Positions 44,903 to 54,565 of a stretch of 64,000 bases of DNA are shown piece after piece. Source of the stretch: Pseudomonas sp. NFACC02. GTDB lineage: Bacteria > Pseudomonadota > Gammaproteobacteria > Pseudomonadales > Pseudomonadaceae. The stretch covers positions 1 to 64,000 of the forward strand of contig NZ_FOEO01000012.1 in NCBI RefSeq assembly GCF_900110765.1, given 5' to 3'. A program made the translations under genes and the position numbers. A model generated the notes under the pieces. That model searched no databases. It was given only the letters and a program-made list of their open reading frames with translations, and was not told the DNA's origin. Position 1 is the first letter of the stretch. Each line of letters begins with the position of its first letter.

Positions 44903-46099
44903 ATGCACCCGTTCGTCAATGCCGCCAATCTGCGTCTGGAGCTCAACCGTCCCAAGCGGGTCATCGAGGTGCTGACCTGTCAGGGAGGCGAAACGTACAA
45001 CCAGCCCTACACCTTTCAGCTGGAAGTTTTCGTTCCCCTCAGCACCCCGCTGGAGGCCCATGAGCTGCTGTTCTGCCCGGCGTATCTGCATGTCAAAAAC
45101 GCGCACTCCGGCATTCACGGGCATATCCAGAGCATCGTGCGCAGTACGCGCGAGGATGTCTTCGGCGACCTGTCGGGGTTTCGGCCCAGACGCTACCTCA
45201 TCACGTTGGGACCACGAATGGGGCTCATGGCGTATCGGCACAATCGGCGCATCTTTCAGGACATGACTGCCCATCAGATCATCACGCAAGTCCTGAGCGA
45301 ACACGGAATCGATGACAGCACTTACCTGTGGCAACGCCATCAACCGTGTCGGGTTCGCGATTACTGCGCACAGTATTGCGAGAGCGATCTGCAACTGGTG
45401 CAACGTCTGTGCGACGAGGAGAACATGCACTATCACTTCGAGCACACCCGCACCCGGCATGTGGTGGTGTTTATCGAAAAGCCGGATACAGCCGCCCTCG
45501 GTGTCTCGTCGCGCCCTGCCGACGGCCCTGCAAACCGGGCTGGGGGTGATGCGCCGCGAACGATGTCCCCGCGTTTGAGCGTACAACGGGCGTGTGTCGT
45601 CGGCAGATTGTTCGAGCCAGCCAGGCGGGATGCGCGGGGGCGACTCAATGTCCGGTTCGAATGGGGCAACCAGGGCGACGGCGCACGTTTCAACGAGTGC
45701 TGGATTCCTCTCGATCCGAGCCTCGAAGGCGTTGATGACCCATGGTGGGGGGGGATGGAAGTCGTGGTGAGTTTTCGTGATGACAACCCGGACGATCCCT
45801 TTATCACTCATCGGTTGTGGGATCCCGACATCAATCCTGTCGCACACGAAGGGCCCGCTAACACGGCGTGCGCAGGGATCACGGCACGCGTGGACAGCCG
45901 AGCGTTTCTGGGCGACTCACAGCAGTTCTCGATCGATGACCAACTGACCGTACATATGGCCGAGAACAACGAATTGCAGTTCAGGGTGGGTTCGAGCCAG
46001 GTCACTCTTGCGACCGACACCCTGACACTGAGCGGCCCGCGGGTGGCATTGTCCTCCCTTGCCGACGCGCAGGGTGACGGCGTGGGGAAGGGGGCCTGA
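44903..46099 (+). CDS. Short VgrG-like protein (T6SS spike, reduced)
   Basis: A 398-residue protein. Residues about 1-195 match the gp27-like N-terminal region of VgrG (ITLGPRMGLMAYRHNRRIFQ; YCAQYCESDLQLVQRLCDEE; MHYHFEH). Residues about 225-315 match the gp5 OB-fold (VVGRLFEPARRDARGRLNVR; GGMEVVVSF; DNPDDPFITHRLWDPDINP). The second gp27-like part is shortened and the long beta-helical spike is missing, so it is much shorter than the usual 600-700 residues. No other T6SS structural gene is adjacent. It may be a functional minimal spike, a remnant, or an adaptor; no internal frameshift is seen. Confidence 0.82.
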   Translation: MHPFVNAANLRLELNRPKRVIEVLTCQGGETYNQPYTFQLEVFVPLSTPLEAHELLFCPAYLHVKNAHSGIHGHIQSIVRSTREDVFGDLSGFRPRRYLITLGPRMGLMAYRHNRRIFQDMTAHQIITQVLSEHGIDDSTYLWQRHQPCRVRDYCAQYCESDLQLVQRLCDEENMHYHFEHTRTRHVVVFIEKPDTAALGVSSRPADGPANRAGGDAPRTMSPRLSVQRACVVGRLFEPARRDARGRLNVRFEWGNQGDGARFNECWIPLDPSLEGVDDPWWGGMEVVVSFRDDNPDDPFITHRLWDPDINPVAHEGPANTACAGITARVDSRAFLGDSQQFSIDDQLTVHMAENNELQFRVGSSQVTLATDTLTLSGPRVALSSLADAQGDGVGKGA

Positions 46100-46182
46100 A
46101 CGCGCATCCAACTATTGCGCCGGGGTGCAGTCGTAACGCTAAGCGGCCATGACTGTTCTGACCGTTTCCAAGAGGACGCGCG

Positions 46183-47070
46183 ATGATCAGAAAGGCACTG
46201 AAATGGTTTTTTGTCGGCGGTCTGCTGGGGCTGATGATGGGGTGTTCGCCGTTGAAGGTGCTCAATGCCTTGACACCGGAGGACACCTTCAGCAGGACGG
46301 CAGACCTCCGCTACGGCAGCGATCCGCGCAACAGGCTGGACGTCTACACCCCGACTCACGCGGCAAAAAATGCGCCGGTAGTGGTGTTCTTCTATGGCGG
46401 CAGTTGGAACAGCGGCTCTCGCAGCGACTACCGTTTCGTCGGTGAGGCGCTGGCTTCGCGCGGGATCGTTGCAGTGTTGGCCGATTACCGGCTTTATCCG
46501 CAGGTGCATTACCAAGGGTTTCTGGAGGACAGCGCGCGAGCAGTGGGTTGGACCCGCGAACACATAGGCCAGTATGGCGGCGATGCATCGCGGCTTTACG
46601 TGATGGGGCACAGCGCGGGCGGGTACAACGCCGCGATGCTGGCACTGGATCCGAAGTGGCTGGCCAGTGTGGGTATGAAACCCTCGATGCTGCGTGGCTG
46701 GATCGGTCTGGCCGGCCCGTATGACTTTCTACCCATCGAAAACCCGGACGTGAAGCCGGTGTTTTTCTTTCCTAACTCACCGCCTGATTCTCAACCGATC
46801 AACCACGTCAGTGCCGCCTCGCCACCCGCGCTGTTGATCGCGGCCACGGACGACACCTTGGTCGACCCGCAACGCAACACCGGCGGCATGGCCCGACGCC
46901 TGCGGCAACAAGGTGTATCGGTACGAGAACTGTACTTTTCGAAACCCGGACACGCGACGCTGGTGGCCGCGTTCTCCCGACCGATGCGCAGCCTGGCGCC
47001 GGTGCTGGATGAAGTGATCGATTTCATTCATGCGCAGGATCAGACGCCGCTGGCAGGACGCGACTTGTAA
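46183..47070 (+). CDS. Alpha/beta-hydrolase lipoprotein (esterase/lipase-like)
   Basis: A 295-residue hydrolase with a lipoprotein signal (LGLMMGC, Cys at about 21). FFYGGSWNSGSR supplies the oxyanion loop, GHSAGGYNAAML the nucleophile Ser (about 146), DDTLVDP the acid and KPGHATLV the His, as in the BD-FAE/carboxylesterase family. It should act on ester substrates at the envelope. The ATG follows AGAGGA. It lies 83 bp after the short VgrG gene; a link to T6SS is possible but its lipobox points to a resident envelope protein. Confidence 0.85.
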   Translation: MIRKALKWFFVGGLLGLMMGCSPLKVLNALTPEDTFSRTADLRYGSDPRNRLDVYTPTHAAKNAPVVVFFYGGSWNSGSRSDYRFVGEALASRGIVAVLADYRLYPQVHYQGFLEDSARAVGWTREHIGQYGGDASRLYVMGHSAGGYNAAMLALDPKWLASVGMKPSMLRGWIGLAGPYDFLPIENPDVKPVFFFPNSPPDSQPINHVSAASPPALLIAATDDTLVDPQRNTGGMARRLRQQGVSVRELYFSKPGHATLVAAFSRPMRSLAPVLDEVIDFIHAQDQTPLAGRDL

Positions 47071-47084
47071 CGTCGATACCGAGA

Positions 47085-47357
47085 TCAAGCCTTCGGAGCG
47101 ACGCGGCACCTGGGGGGACGTCCGAGGTTACGAGGGCAGGGAGTGCGGAGTGTCGGTTGCCATAGATGTTGCTGACCCAGCGTATTCGCCAGCAAGCCGG
47201 CTCCCACAGTATCAGCGTTGTCCTCAAGCCCTCGGAACGACGCGGCACCTGTGGGAGACGTCCGAGGTTACGAGGGTATGGGCCGCAATTCGGACGAAGG
47301 CGGTGTGTCAGTCACTGTTGAGGGTGCTGACCCAGCGCATTCGCCAGCAAGCCGGCT
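47085..47357. repeat. Imperfect long direct repeat with REP-like ends
   Basis: Two copies (47085-47202 and 47224-47357) share TCAAGCC-TCGG, GACGCGGCACCTG, GACGTCCGAGGTTACGAGGG, GCTGACCCAGCG-ATTCGCC and AGCAAGCCGGCT. The end segment (CGCCAGCAAGCCGGCTCCCA) resembles another Pseudomonas REP type. The whole gap 47071-47400 holds this repeat and no gene. Confidence 0.7.
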
Positions 47358-47400
47358 ACACGGTCTGAGCACAGGTTCGTGAGTCGACGCACGCTGTCAC

Positions 47401-48774
47401 TTATCTGGAAATTGTCTCCGTTTGATCGGGCTGCCATTGGCTGAACCAGCCGCCCGTACGATTCAACCGTCGAGCGATGTGGCCCAGCGTTACGGCACGC
47501 AGCGCCATGAACAGGAGGAAGACCACCCAGAGGCCATGGTTGCCGAAGCTGCTGGCCAGCCATGCGAAGGGCGCCGTGAGCAGGGCGGTCAGCACCATGG
47601 CATTGCGCATATCCCGGGCTCGGGTGGCGCCGATGAACAGGCCGTCGAGCAGGTAACTCCAGACCGCGACCAGCGGCAGTACCGCCAGATAAGGCAGATA
47701 AATAAAGGCAATGTCGCGGACCGGCTGGATGTTGGTCTGCATCTCGATAAACCAGTGCCCTGCGAACAGGAACAGCAGGGCAAATGCCACGCTGCAGATC
47801 AAGGACCAGCCACCGGCGACGTTAAGCGAGCGACGCAAGGCATCGCGGTCGCGTGAGCCGATCGCATGTCCACACAGCGCTTCGACGGCATGCGCCAGTC
47901 CATCGAGTGCGTTGGCGGTGAGCAGCAGGCCGTTCAACAGCAAGGCATTGGCCGCCACGGTGGCATCGCCCAGTCGCGCGCCCTGCACGGTGATCAGGAA
48001 GAACACCGATTGGAGCACCAGGCTCCGTATGAAAATGTCGCGATTGACGGCCAGCAACGGACGCCAGCTCTTCCAGCGTTTCAGCAGTCCCAATGCCAGA
48101 TGGCCCGGGTAATCCCGTAGACCTTTATGCGTCAGAGCGAGCCCCAGCAAGGCACCGATCCATTCCGCCAGGACGGAGGCGCGTGCGCTGCCGACAACCC
48201 CCCACTCCAGGCCGATCACAAACCACAGATTCAGCGCAATGTTCACCAGGTTGGTCGTCAGGAGAATGGCCAGCGGTGCGCGCGCGTTCTGCAGCCCCAG
48301 GAACCAGCCGACCAGCGCATAGCTGGCCAGCGCTGCCGGAAGGCCGAACAACCGGGTATGGAAAAAATCGCGTGTCAGCTCGTTGAGATCGGGCGAAGGT
48401 TGCATCATTTCCAGCGCCAGGTGCTGGAACGGCAGCCCGATCAACCCCAGCAGCACCGCGAAGCCCATGGCCAGCAACAGGCCCTGTAACAGCACCTGAC
48501 GTAACGCCGCACCGTCGTTGCGTCCGGCTGCCTGAGCGGCAAACCCGGTGGTGCCCATGCGCAAAAAGCTCATGGCCCACGCCAGAAAGCCGTACAGCGT
48601 GCCGCCCACCGCGACGGCGCCCAACTGATGAGCGTGGGGCAGATGACCGATGACCGTGCTGTCCACCAGCGAAACCAATGGCACGGAAATGTTCGACAGA
48701 ATCATCGGCGCCGCCAGCGCCCAGACGTGTCGATGGGTGACACGATGACGCCAGTCAGTGAGGAAATGGGACAT
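47401..48774 (-). CDS. MATE-family multidrug/toxin exporter
   Basis: A 457-residue, 12-segment antiporter of the DinF-like MATE branch. It starts MSHFLTDWRHRVTHRHVWAL at 48774; ALAAPMILSNISVPLVSLVD is the first conserved segment and GMGTTGFAAQAAG-like sequence follows (RMGTTGFAAQAAGRND). The open frame extends another 121 residues upstream into the region antisense to the next gene, without similarity. The substrate is unknown. Confidence 0.9.
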   Translation of the reverse strand: MSHFLTDWRHRVTHRHVWALAAPMILSNISVPLVSLVDSTVIGHLPHAHQLGAVAVGGTLYGFLAWAMSFLRMGTTGFAAQAAGRNDGAALRQVLLQGLLLAMGFAVLLGLIGLPFQHLALEMMQPSPDLNELTRDFFHTRLFGLPAALASYALVGWFLGLQNARAPLAILLTTNLVNIALNLWFVIGLEWGVVGSARASVLAEWIGALLGLALTHKGLRDYPGHLALGLLKRWKSWRPLLAVNRDIFIRSLVLQSVFFLITVQGARLGDATVAANALLLNGLLLTANALDGLAHAVEALCGHAIGSRDRDALRRSLNVAGGWSLICSVAFALLFLFAGHWFIEMQTNIQPVRDIAFIYLPYLAVLPLVAVWSYLLDGLFIGATRARDMRNAMVLTALLTAPFAWLASSFGNHGLWVVFLLFMALRAVTLGHIARRLNRTGGWFSQWQPDQTETISR

Positions 48775-48961
48775 GGGTACTCGGTGGAGTGGGGTGCATG
48801 GGAAGGGCGGCATTGTAGCGGGATACCGGCTTCGGCGCAGGTCGACTGACGCTGCGAACAAACGCACAAACTCACGGTCTATTCGCGCGCTACGCTTTAC
48901 GATCGGGTTTGCGGTGCTATAACTGCTGCTCCTCATAACAACTGCCGCCAATGAGAGCCTC

Positions 48962-51900
48962 ATGCTTAACAAAGGATTGTTCCTGGCCTGCGCGCTGGTA
49001 CTGCTCAGTGCCTGCGATTCCTCCACGTCCGATAAACCTGCGTCAGCCCCGGCATCTTCGGCTGCGCCCGCGACGCAGCCCGCCGCCGCAGAGTCTGCCA
49101 GGCCCAAGCCCGCTGTCGACATTCCTGCGCTGAGCAAACGCTACGCCGGACGTGAGCTGACGGTGGTCGACGTCTCGGAAATCCAGCTCGACGGCGCGAG
49201 TACGCTGTCGGTGAGTTTTTCGGTGCCACTGAGCCCCGATCAGAAGTTCGCTGAAAAGGTGCACCTGGTCGACAGCAAGGACGGCAAGGTCGACGGTGCC
49301 TGGGAACTCTCGGACAACCTGATGGAGCTGCGTCTGCGCCATCTGGAGCCAAAGCGCAAACTGGTCCTGACGATTGATCCTGGCTTGGCGGCCGTGAACA
49401 ACAACACCCTGGCGGCTGAATATTCCGCGCGCCTGGAAACATCCGATCTGCAAGCCACGGTTGGCTTCGCCAGTCGCGGCAGCCTGTTGCCGACCCGTCT
49501 GGCTGAAGGTCTGCCGGTGATTGCGCTGAACGTCGACAAGGTCGATGTCGAATTTTTCCGCATCAAACCCGATTCACTGCCCGCATTCCTCAGTTCGTGG
49601 GAGGGCTCGTCCAGCCTGCAGAGTTACGAATCCAAAGAGCTGCTGCCCATGGCCGATCTGGTCTATGGCGGCCGGTTCGACCTGAACCCTGCGCGCAACA
49701 CCCGGGAGACCGTGCTGCTGCCGATTGCCGGGCTCAAGCCGCTGCAACAGCCGGGCGTTTACCTGGCCGTGATGCGCGCCTCCGGTACCTACAACTATTC
49801 CCTGCCCGCAACGCTCTTCACCCTCAGCGACATTGGCTTGTCCGTGCACCGCTACAGCAACCGGCTGGACGTATTCACCCAGGCGCTTGAGGGCGGCAAG
49901 GCGCTGAACGGTGTGGACCTCGACCTGTATGACGACAAGGGGCGAGTGATCGGCCAGGGCAAGACCGATAATGCCGGGCACGCCGAGCTGCCATTGCCGG
50001 CCAAGGCACAGGTGTTGCTCGCGCACCAGGGCGAACAGACCAGCCTGTTGCGCCTGAACAGCGCCGCGCTGGATCTGGCCGAGTTCGACATCACTGGTCC
50101 TAAGGCGCACCCGTTGCAGTTCTTCATTTTTGGCCCGCGTGATTTGTACCGACCCGGCGAGACGGTGTTGCTCAACGGCCTGTTGCGCGACAACGACGGC
50201 AAGCGTGTGAAACCACAACCGATCACGGTGGAAGTGCGCCGACCGGATGAGCAGGTCAGCCGCAAATTCGTGTGGGACGCTGACGCCACGGGCCTGTACC
50301 AATATCAGCTGCAATTGTCGGATGAGGCACCGACAGGGCGTTGGCAACTGGTGTTCGACCTCGGCGACGGCAAGCCGCAGTTGTACGAGTTTCAGGTCGA
50401 GGACTTCCTGCCCGAACGCATGGCCCTCGAACTCAAGGGCAGTGACACACCGCTGGCACCCGATGCGCCATTCGACATCGCCATCAATGGCCGTTACCTC
50501 TACGGCGCGCCGGCTTCGGGCAACCGTCTGACCGGCCAGCTTTACGTGCGGCCATTGCGCGAGGCCGTTCCGGCGTTGCCGGGTTATCAGTTTGGCTCAG
50601 TGACCGAGGAAGACCTCAAGCAGGATCTGGAAATCGAAGACAGCACACTCGATGCCAATGGCGAGCTGGAGCTGAGCATCGACAGTCAATGGGCCAAAGC
50701 TCGTTCGCCACTGGAACTGGTGCTGCAGGCCAGCTTGCAGGAATCAGGCGGTCGGCCCATCACGCGTCGCCTGACCCAGCCTGTCTGGCCTGCCGACAAA
50801 TTGCCGGGTTTGCGCGGCCTGTTCGACGGCGACGCCACCGATGGCGACGGCCCGGTTGAGTTCGAGGTGCTGATGGCCGACGCCGAAGGCCACAAACTGG
50901 CGGCCGACAACCTCAAAGTGCGGCTGATTCGCGAGCGTCGTGACTACTACTGGAATTACTCCGACAGCGACGGTTGGAGTTATCACTACAACGAGAAATT
51001 TCTCAATCTGTCCGAAGAAACGGTCAGCGTGAAAAAGGACGCCACGGCGAAGGTCAGCTTCCCGGTCGAGTGGGGCCCTTACCGCGTCGAGGTTGAAGAC
51101 CCGGCGACCGGGTTGATCAGCAGCGTGCGCTTCTGGGCCGGTTACCGCTGGCAGGACAACGCCGAAGGCGGCGCGGTGCGCCCTGATCAGGTCAAACTGG
51201 CGCTGGACAAACCGGCCTACGCCGACGGTGACACGGCCAAAGTCACAGTGACGCCACCGAGCGCCGGCAAAGGCTACCTGTTGGTGGAATCCAGCGACGG
51301 CCCTCTGTGGTGGCAGGAGATCGACGTGCCGGCCGAAGGCAAAACCTTCGATATCCCGATGGACAAGAAATGGGCGCGCCACGATTTGTACGTCAGTGCG
51401 CTGGTGATCCGTCCCGGCGAGCGCAAAGCTAACGTCACGCCTAAACGCGCAGTCGGCGTGCTGCACCTGCCGCTGGACCGCTCGCAACGCAAGCTGGCGT
51501 TGACCGTCACGGCGCCGGAAAAAATGCGGCCCAAGCAACCGCTCACGCTCAAGATCAACGCGAAGAACGCCGACGGGTCGATCCCCAGGGACGTGCATGT
51601 GCTGGTGGCGGCGGTCGACGTTGGCATTCTCAACATCACCGAGTACGCCACGCCTGATCCATTCGCCAGCCTGTTCGGGCGCAAGGAATACGGCGCTGAC
51701 CAACTCGATGTGTATGGCCAGTTGATCGAAGCCGGTCGCAACCGTCTTGCCAGCCTGGCGTTCGGCGGCGACGCTGCGCTGGCCAAGGGCGGTAAGCGTC
51801 CCGAAACCGGCGTCACCATCGTTGCCCTGCAGAGCGCGCCGGTGACGTTGAACGAGCAGGGCGATGCGCAAGTCAGCGTCGACATTCCTGATTTCAATGG

Positions 51901-53890
51901 TGAGCTGCGCATCATGGCGCAGGCCTGGACGGATGAACGCTACGGCATGGCCGAAGCGAAAACCGTGGTCGCCGCGCCGCTGATTGCCGAGCTGTCGGCA
52001 CCGCGCTTCCTGGCCGGTGGCGACCAGACCAGCGTGGCACTGGACCTCTCGAACCTGTCAGGCAAGGCACAGAAGCTCAACGTGCAGGTCACGGCCGAAG
52101 GACAGTTGGGCCTGGCCCAGGGTGAGGTCAGCAAAGCGGTGAGTCTGACCCAGGGCCAGCGCACGACGTTGCAGATTCCGGTGAAAGCGCAGGGCGGTTT
52201 CGGCCAGGGCGTGATCAGAGTCACGGTCAATGGCATGGACTTGCCGGGCGAGAACCTGCCGCCGTTCAGTCGCGAATGGACCCTTGGCGTGCGTCCGGCC
52301 TATCCGGCGATGCTGCGGCAATACCGGGCGGTGCTGAAGGATCAGGCGTGGAGTCTGCCTGAAGGTACGCTCGACGCATTCGAACCGGCAGGGCGCGAGG
52401 CATTGCTGTCGGTGTCGAGCCGTCCGCCGCTGAACCTTGGCGAGCAGATTCGTGCGCTGAAGGCTTACCCCTACGGTTGCCTTGAGCAAACCACCAGCGG
52501 CCTGTATCCGTCTCTGTATGCCGATGCTGCAACCCTCAAGCGGCTGGGCCTCGAGGGCGAACCCGACGCAGTGCGCAAACGCAAGATCGAACTGGGCATC
52601 GAGCGATTGCTCGGGATGCAGCGCTACAACGGCAGTTTCGGCCTGTGGGGCGCCGACGGTGAAGAGGAATACTGGCTGACTGCGTACGTCACCGACTTCC
52701 TGCTGCGCGCGCGCGATCAGGGCTATGCCGTGCCGCCGGACGCGTTGAAAAAAGCCAGCGAGCGTTTGCTGCGTTACTTGCAGGAGCGAAACCAGATCGA
52801 GGTCAACTACAGCGAAAACGCCGACCACACGCGCTTTGCGGTGCAGGCGTATGCCGGGCTCGTGTTGTCGCGCAGCCAGCAGGCGCCTTTGGGCGCGTTG
52901 CGCAGCCTGTTCGACCGCCGCGCGGATGCCCGCTCGGGATTGCCCCTGGTGCAACTGTCGATCGCGCTGGAAAAGATGGGCGACAAACCTCGCGCCGATC
53001 AGGCCTTGCTGGCCGGGCTGGCGGCGGGTCGCAAGGCCAACGACTGGCTCGCCGATTACGGCAGTCCGTTGCGCGATCAGGCGTTGATTCTGTCCCTGCT
53101 CGAAGAGAACAAGCTGGCGACGGACAAGGTCGAAGAGCGCTTGTTTGCATTGTCCGATCAACTGGCCGCCAGCCGTTATCTGTCGACGCAGGAACGTAAC
53201 TCACTGTTTCTGGCGGGGCGTGATCTGCTCGGCAAGCCGGAAGGCAAGTGGGCTGCGACGTTGAACAGCGGCAGCAACAACCGTGAACTGAGCAATGACC
53301 AGCCGGGCGTCAAGCTGGACAGTTCGGTACTGGCGTCGCCGTTGACCGTGCAGAACACCAGCGGCGACACGCTGTATCAACAGATGACGATCTCCGGGTA
53401 CCCGTCGCAACCGCCTGCGGCCGGTGGAGAGAATCTGGCGATTCGTCGTGAGTACCTCGGAATGGATGGCGAGGCGCTGAATCTCAACGCCCTGAAGAGC
53501 GGCGAACTGGTGCTGGTGCACCTGGAGGTCAAAGCCAAGGAACGGGTGCCGGATGCGCTGGTAGTGGACTTGCTGCCCGCCGGCCTTGAGATCGAAAACC
53601 AGAACCTGGCGCAAAGTGCGGCCAGCCTTGAAGACGCCAGTGAGTCAGTGAAGCAGTGGCGCGAGTCGATGGAAAACGCCGGCGTGAAACACCAGGAGTT
53701 TCGCGGCGACCGTTATGTAGCCGCCATGGATCTTCAGGGCTTTAACACCGTTCACCTGCTGTACCTGGCGCGTGCCGTGACACCGGGCATCTACCGCGTG
53801 CCGCCGCCACAAGTGGAGTCGATGTACCGGCCGAACTGGCAGGCGCTGGGCGAAACGCCTGCGCAGTTGGTGGTGAAAGGGAAGAAGTGA
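48962..53890 (+). CDS. yfhM: Alpha-2-macroglobulin lipoprotein (YfhM type)
   Basis: A 1642-residue periplasmic protease trap. The lipobox LLSAC puts the lipidated Cys at about residue 19. A low-complexity Ala/Pro/Ser linker follows, then the chain of MG domains, a bait region and the thioester CLEQ with Cys1173 (YPYGCLEQTT). With the thioester it can trap attacking proteases covalently. It lies two genes before pbpC; that pairing is known in E. coli and suggests joint defence and repair of a damaged envelope. Confidence 0.94.
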   Translation: MLNKGLFLACALVLLSACDSSTSDKPASAPASSAAPATQPAAAESARPKPAVDIPALSKRYAGRELTVVDVSEIQLDGASTLSVSFSVPLSPDQKFAEKVHLVDSKDGKVDGAWELSDNLMELRLRHLEPKRKLVLTIDPGLAAVNNNTLAAEYSARLETSDLQATVGFASRGSLLPTRLAEGLPVIALNVDKVDVEFFRIKPDSLPAFLSSWEGSSSLQSYESKELLPMADLVYGGRFDLNPARNTRETVLLPIAGLKPLQQPGVYLAVMRASGTYNYSLPATLFTLSDIGLSVHRYSNRLDVFTQALEGGKALNGVDLDLYDDKGRVIGQGKTDNAGHAELPLPAKAQVLLAHQGEQTSLLRLNSAALDLAEFDITGPKAHPLQFFIFGPRDLYRPGETVLLNGLLRDNDGKRVKPQPITVEVRRPDEQVSRKFVWDADATGLYQYQLQLSDEAPTGRWQLVFDLGDGKPQLYEFQVEDFLPERMALELKGSDTPLAPDAPFDIAINGRYLYGAPASGNRLTGQLYVRPLREAVPALPGYQFGSVTEEDLKQDLEIEDSTLDANGELELSIDSQWAKARSPLELVLQASLQESGGRPITRRLTQPVWPADKLPGLRGLFDGDATDGDGPVEFEVLMADAEGHKLAADNLKVRLIRERRDYYWNYSDSDGWSYHYNEKFLNLSEETVSVKKDATAKVSFPVEWGPYRVEVEDPATGLISSVRFWAGYRWQDNAEGGAVRPDQVKLALDKPAYADGDTAKVTVTPPSAGKGYLLVESSDGPLWWQEIDVPAEGKTFDIPMDKKWARHDLYVSALVIRPGERKANVTPKRAVGVLHLPLDRSQRKLALTVTAPEKMRPKQPLTLKINAKNADGSIPRDVHVLVAAVDVGILNITEYATPDPFASLFGRKEYGADQLDVYGQLIEAGRNRLASLAFGGDAALAKGGKRPETGVTIVALQSAPVTLNEQGDAQVSVDIPDFNGELRIMAQAWTDERYGMAEAKTVVAAPLIAELSAPRFLAGGDQTSVALDLSNLSGKAQKLNVQVTAEGQLGLAQGEVSKAVSLTQGQRTTLQIPVKAQGGFGQGVIRVTVNGMDLPGENLPPFSREWTLGVRPAYPAMLRQYRAVLKDQAWSLPEGTLDAFEPAGREALLSVSSRPPLNLGEQIRALKAYPYGCLEQTTSGLYPSLYADAATLKRLGLEGEPDAVRKRKIELGIERLLGMQRYNGSFGLWGADGEEEYWLTAYVTDFLLRARDQGYAVPPDALKKASERLLRYLQERNQIEVNYSENADHTRFAVQAYAGLVLSRSQQAPLGALRSLFDRRADARSGLPLVQLSIALEKMGDKPRADQALLAGLAAGRKANDWLADYGSPLRDQALILSLLEENKLATDKVEERLFALSDQLAASRYLSTQERNSLFLAGRDLLGKPEGKWAATLNSGSNNRELSNDQPGVKLDSSVLASPLTVQNTSGDTLYQQMTISGYPSQPPAAGGENLAIRREYLGMDGEALNLNALKSGELVLVHLEVKAKERVPDALVVDLLPAGLEIENQNLAQSAASLEDASESVKQWRESMENAGVKHQEFRGDRYVAAMDLQGFNTVHLLYLARAVTPGIYRVPPPQVESMYRPNWQALGETPAQLVVKGKK

Positions 53891-53930
53891 ACAAGGGGAG
53901 GGCATTCCCTGTCGGAACGCGGTCACTGAG

Positions 53931-54020
53931 TGTAGGAGCGCGCTTGCCCGCGATTGCGGTACGTCAGCTGACATCTACGTCACAGACAAACCGGATTCGC
54001 GGGCAAGCGCGCTCCTACAG
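53931..54020. repeat. REP pair after yfhM
   Basis: TGTAGGAGCGCGCTTGCCCG at 53931 and its inverted partner (GCGGGCAAGCGCGCTCCTAC) ending at 54020, the family of 28009-28095, between the convergent ends of yfhM and the small membrane gene. Confidence 0.85.
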
Positions 54021-54038
54021 GATCGGTGTTTCGTGCAA

Positions 54039-54332
54039 TTAGTGAATAATCCAGCTCAACAACCACAGCCCCAGAAACAGCCAGATGATCCCCATGATGA
54101 TCGAGGCGCGCATGAAGGCGCGGATGGCCGAATACAGCAGCATCAGGCCGATGATCAGGGCCACGATGCTGATCAGCGAGGTGTCCATGCCCAGCGTGCG
54201 TGACAGGCCGTCGACGAAATTGCCACCGGCATGAGTGAACATGTTGAACAACCAGCTTAACCCGTCGACCACGAAGCGAATCACGGCCCCGATTACCTGG
54301 CCAAGCCATTCGAAAACGCTTTCTACCTGCAT
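54039..54332 (-). CDS. Small membrane protein between yfhM and pbpC
   Basis: A 97-residue protein starting MQVESVFEWLGQVIGAVI after AGGAAG. It has an amphipathic N-terminal stretch and two strong hydrophobic segments at about 52-69 (ISIVALIIGLMLLYSAIR) and 76-95 (IIMGIIWLFLGLWLLSWII). I do not recognise a family. It is opposite in strand to both neighbours and flanked by two different REP pairs. Confidence 0.7.
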   Translation of the reverse strand: MQVESVFEWLGQVIGAVIRFVVDGLSWLFNMFTHAGGNFVDGLSRTLGMDTSLISIVALIIGLMLLYSAIRAFMRASIIMGIIWLFLGLWLLSWIIH

Positions 54333-54465
54333 GTCTGCTTCCTGATGAAAGGGATGGAACACAATAAAGACTGTTCGCTTTGGCTGTCGATGGGCGAAGC
54401 GAGTTCCGTGAAGCATAAAGGCTGCCTGCCATGACGCGCAGATTTCTTGTGGGGTGCGCAAGATC

Positions 54466-54557
54466 CCTGTGGGAGCGAGCTTGCTCGCGAATCGGCCTGT
54501 CACCTGATGCTGAGTCGACTGACCCGACGCCTTCGCGAGCAAGCTCGCTCCCACAGG
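54466..54557. repeat. REP pair at the 5' end of pbpC
   Basis: CCTGTGGGAGCGAGCTTGCT at 54466 and its inverted copy (AGCAAGCTCGCTCCCACAGG) ending at 54557 form a BIME of a second REP type. The frame of pbpC is open through it from an ATG at 54431. Confidence 0.85.
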
Positions 54558-54565
54558 ATCCCGGT

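Noticed and set aside
48775..49137. N-terminal extension of the MATE exporter frame
   Set aside because: The extra 121 residues lie antisense to the start of yfhM and have no membrane or family features; the ATG at 48774 gives the usual N-terminus.
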